This document shows, one piece after another, positions 63,387 through 64,000 of a stretch of DNA of 64,000 nt. Each line of letters begins with the position of its first letter. Positions within the stretch are counted from its first letter, which is position 1. The DNA is from Motiliproteus sp036961355. GTDB lineage: Bacteria > Pseudomonadota > Gammaproteobacteria > Pseudomonadales > Balneatricaceae. Under the pieces are notes generated by a model, which was not told the origin of the DNA, made no database searches, and saw only the letters and a program-made list of their open reading frames with translations. Made by a program: the position numbers and the translations under genes. The stretch covers positions 62,001 to 126,000 of the forward strand of contig JBALVL010000005.1 in assembly GCA_036961355.1 (NCBI GenBank). Direction: 5' to 3'.

Positions 63387-63506
63387 GTCAACGCCCCTGA
63401 TTTCAAAGCTTAAAAGCAATAACAGTACATGGCTTGCATGCTACAATCCAACTCATTTACTGCGTACCTTTACCGTTTCATGGTTACTTTTTGATAAGGC
63501 CTTCTT

Positions 63507-64000
63507 TTGTCTTCCGATAATACGATCCCCAACAAAGTCATCCTTGCCCGTTTGTTTTCATATGTCCGCCAGCATTGGGGAAAATTTTCGATTGCGATCG
63601 GCTGTACCGCCGTAGTTGCGGCCACCGAGCCGGCCATGGCAGCATTGATGGAGCCATTGATCGACGGCAGTTTCAACTCCAAAGACCCCCAAGCAATTAT
63701 CTGGGTACCTCTAGCATTAATCGGCATCTTTTTTGTGAGAGGTGTTGCCCGGGTATTGAGTGCTCTGGGCATTACAGCCGTTGCCACTCAGGTGGTAATG
63801 CAACTGCGAATCGATCTGTATCATCACCTGCAGCAACTGCCACAATCCTTTATGGACCAACAGGCCACTGGCAAGTTGCTATCCAAAGTGACCTACGATG
63901 TAGAGCAATTATCATCCACCGCTAGCCAGGTTTGGATGATATTGGTGCGGGATACACTGATCGTAATCGGTTTGTTGGGATACTTGTTCTACCTTAACTG
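63507..64000 (+). CDS. msbA: Lipid A export ATP-binding/permease MsbA, N-terminal part (runs off window)
   Basis: About 164 codons from a TTG start at 63507 (AAGG eight bases upstream; an in-frame stop at 63495-63497 rules out an earlier start). The product reads LSSDNTIPNKVILARLFSYV, then EPAMAALMEPLIDGSFN, RGVARVLSALGITAVATQVV and QATGKLLSKVTYDVEQLSSTAS, which is the MsbA membrane domain. MsbA flips lipid A core across the inner membrane. The ATPase domain lies beyond the right edge. Confidence 0.9.
   Translation, partial: MSSDNTIPNKVILARLFSYVRQHWGKFSIAIGCTAVVAATEPAMAALMEPLIDGSFNSKDPQAIIWVPLALIGIFFVRGVARVLSALGITAVATQVVMQLRIDLYHHLQQLPQSFMDQQATGKLLSKVTYDVEQLSSTASQVWMILVRDTLIVIGLLGYLFYLN

Noticed and set aside
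57400..63500. JUMPstart/ops element of polysaccharide operons
   Set aside because: GGCGGTAG was sought ahead of the glycan genes; only GGCGGTTC at 57453-57460 was seen, which does not match.

Overview
The window looks like a moderately GC-rich marine gammaproteobacterial chromosome (Oceanospirillales-like). The arguments are the Pseudomonas-type arginine succinyltransferase operon with its ArgR (DJ-1/AraC) regulator, the ferredoxin-type CysI with DUF934, the lipooligosaccharide genes kdkA/waaA/msbA, and many LysR/MocR/GlxA regulators. No rRNA, tRNA, CRISPR array or intact mobile element was seen. The genus assignment is inference only.

Layout. 1-6.2 kb: a truncated Lrp regulator, a stand-alone third AstA paralogue, and a LysR-controlled two-gene unit. 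That unit pairs a fused 2-oxoacid dehydrogenase E1 (alpha+beta) with a FabD-like acyltransferase that has lost the usual malonyl-binding Arg. 6.4-7.5 kb: a cold-shock/membrane/zinc-ribbon protein and a VOC protein. 7.6-20.5 kb: an arginine catabolism and uptake regulon, aruC, an M20 hydrolase, aruF, aruG, astD and astB on the minus strand, then argR and aotPJQM on the plus strand. Candidate ArgR operators lie in three of its intergenic regions, and astE is absent. 20.5-23.5 kb: mgtE with a hairpin leader, and a MocR regulator. 23.7-29.4 kb: cysI, DUF934, a 39-residue membrane peptide, a CcoG-like ferredoxin, norE, norF and an alternative oxidase, followed by an IS30 transposase remnant.

30-40.6 kb: a PrsT-like TPR protein, an MFS and an AEC transporter, modABC, and a CoA-transferase pair with divergent LysR. 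41.1-45.8 kb: a three-gene 2-oxoacid:ferredoxin oxidoreductase (korA, korB) with its own GltD-like flavin/iron-sulfur reductase. 45.9-54 kb: a GlxA regulator, an AhpD-like protein, an LplT-Aas fusion, an XRE regulator and a diguanylate cyclase. 54.2-64 kb: lipooligosaccharide core genes (kdkA, GT9, waaA), then an AT-rich segment (DUF6165, TagB-like transferase, two nucleotidyltransferases, HAD phosphatase), then another GT9 and the start of msbA.

The most unusual material is the E1/acyltransferase unit, the M20 enzyme in the place of AstE, the KorAB-reductase module, the respiratory cluster with an unannotated small peptide, and the degenerate nucleotidyltransferase-NTF2 fusion. All functions are read from sequence motifs; no database search was run.
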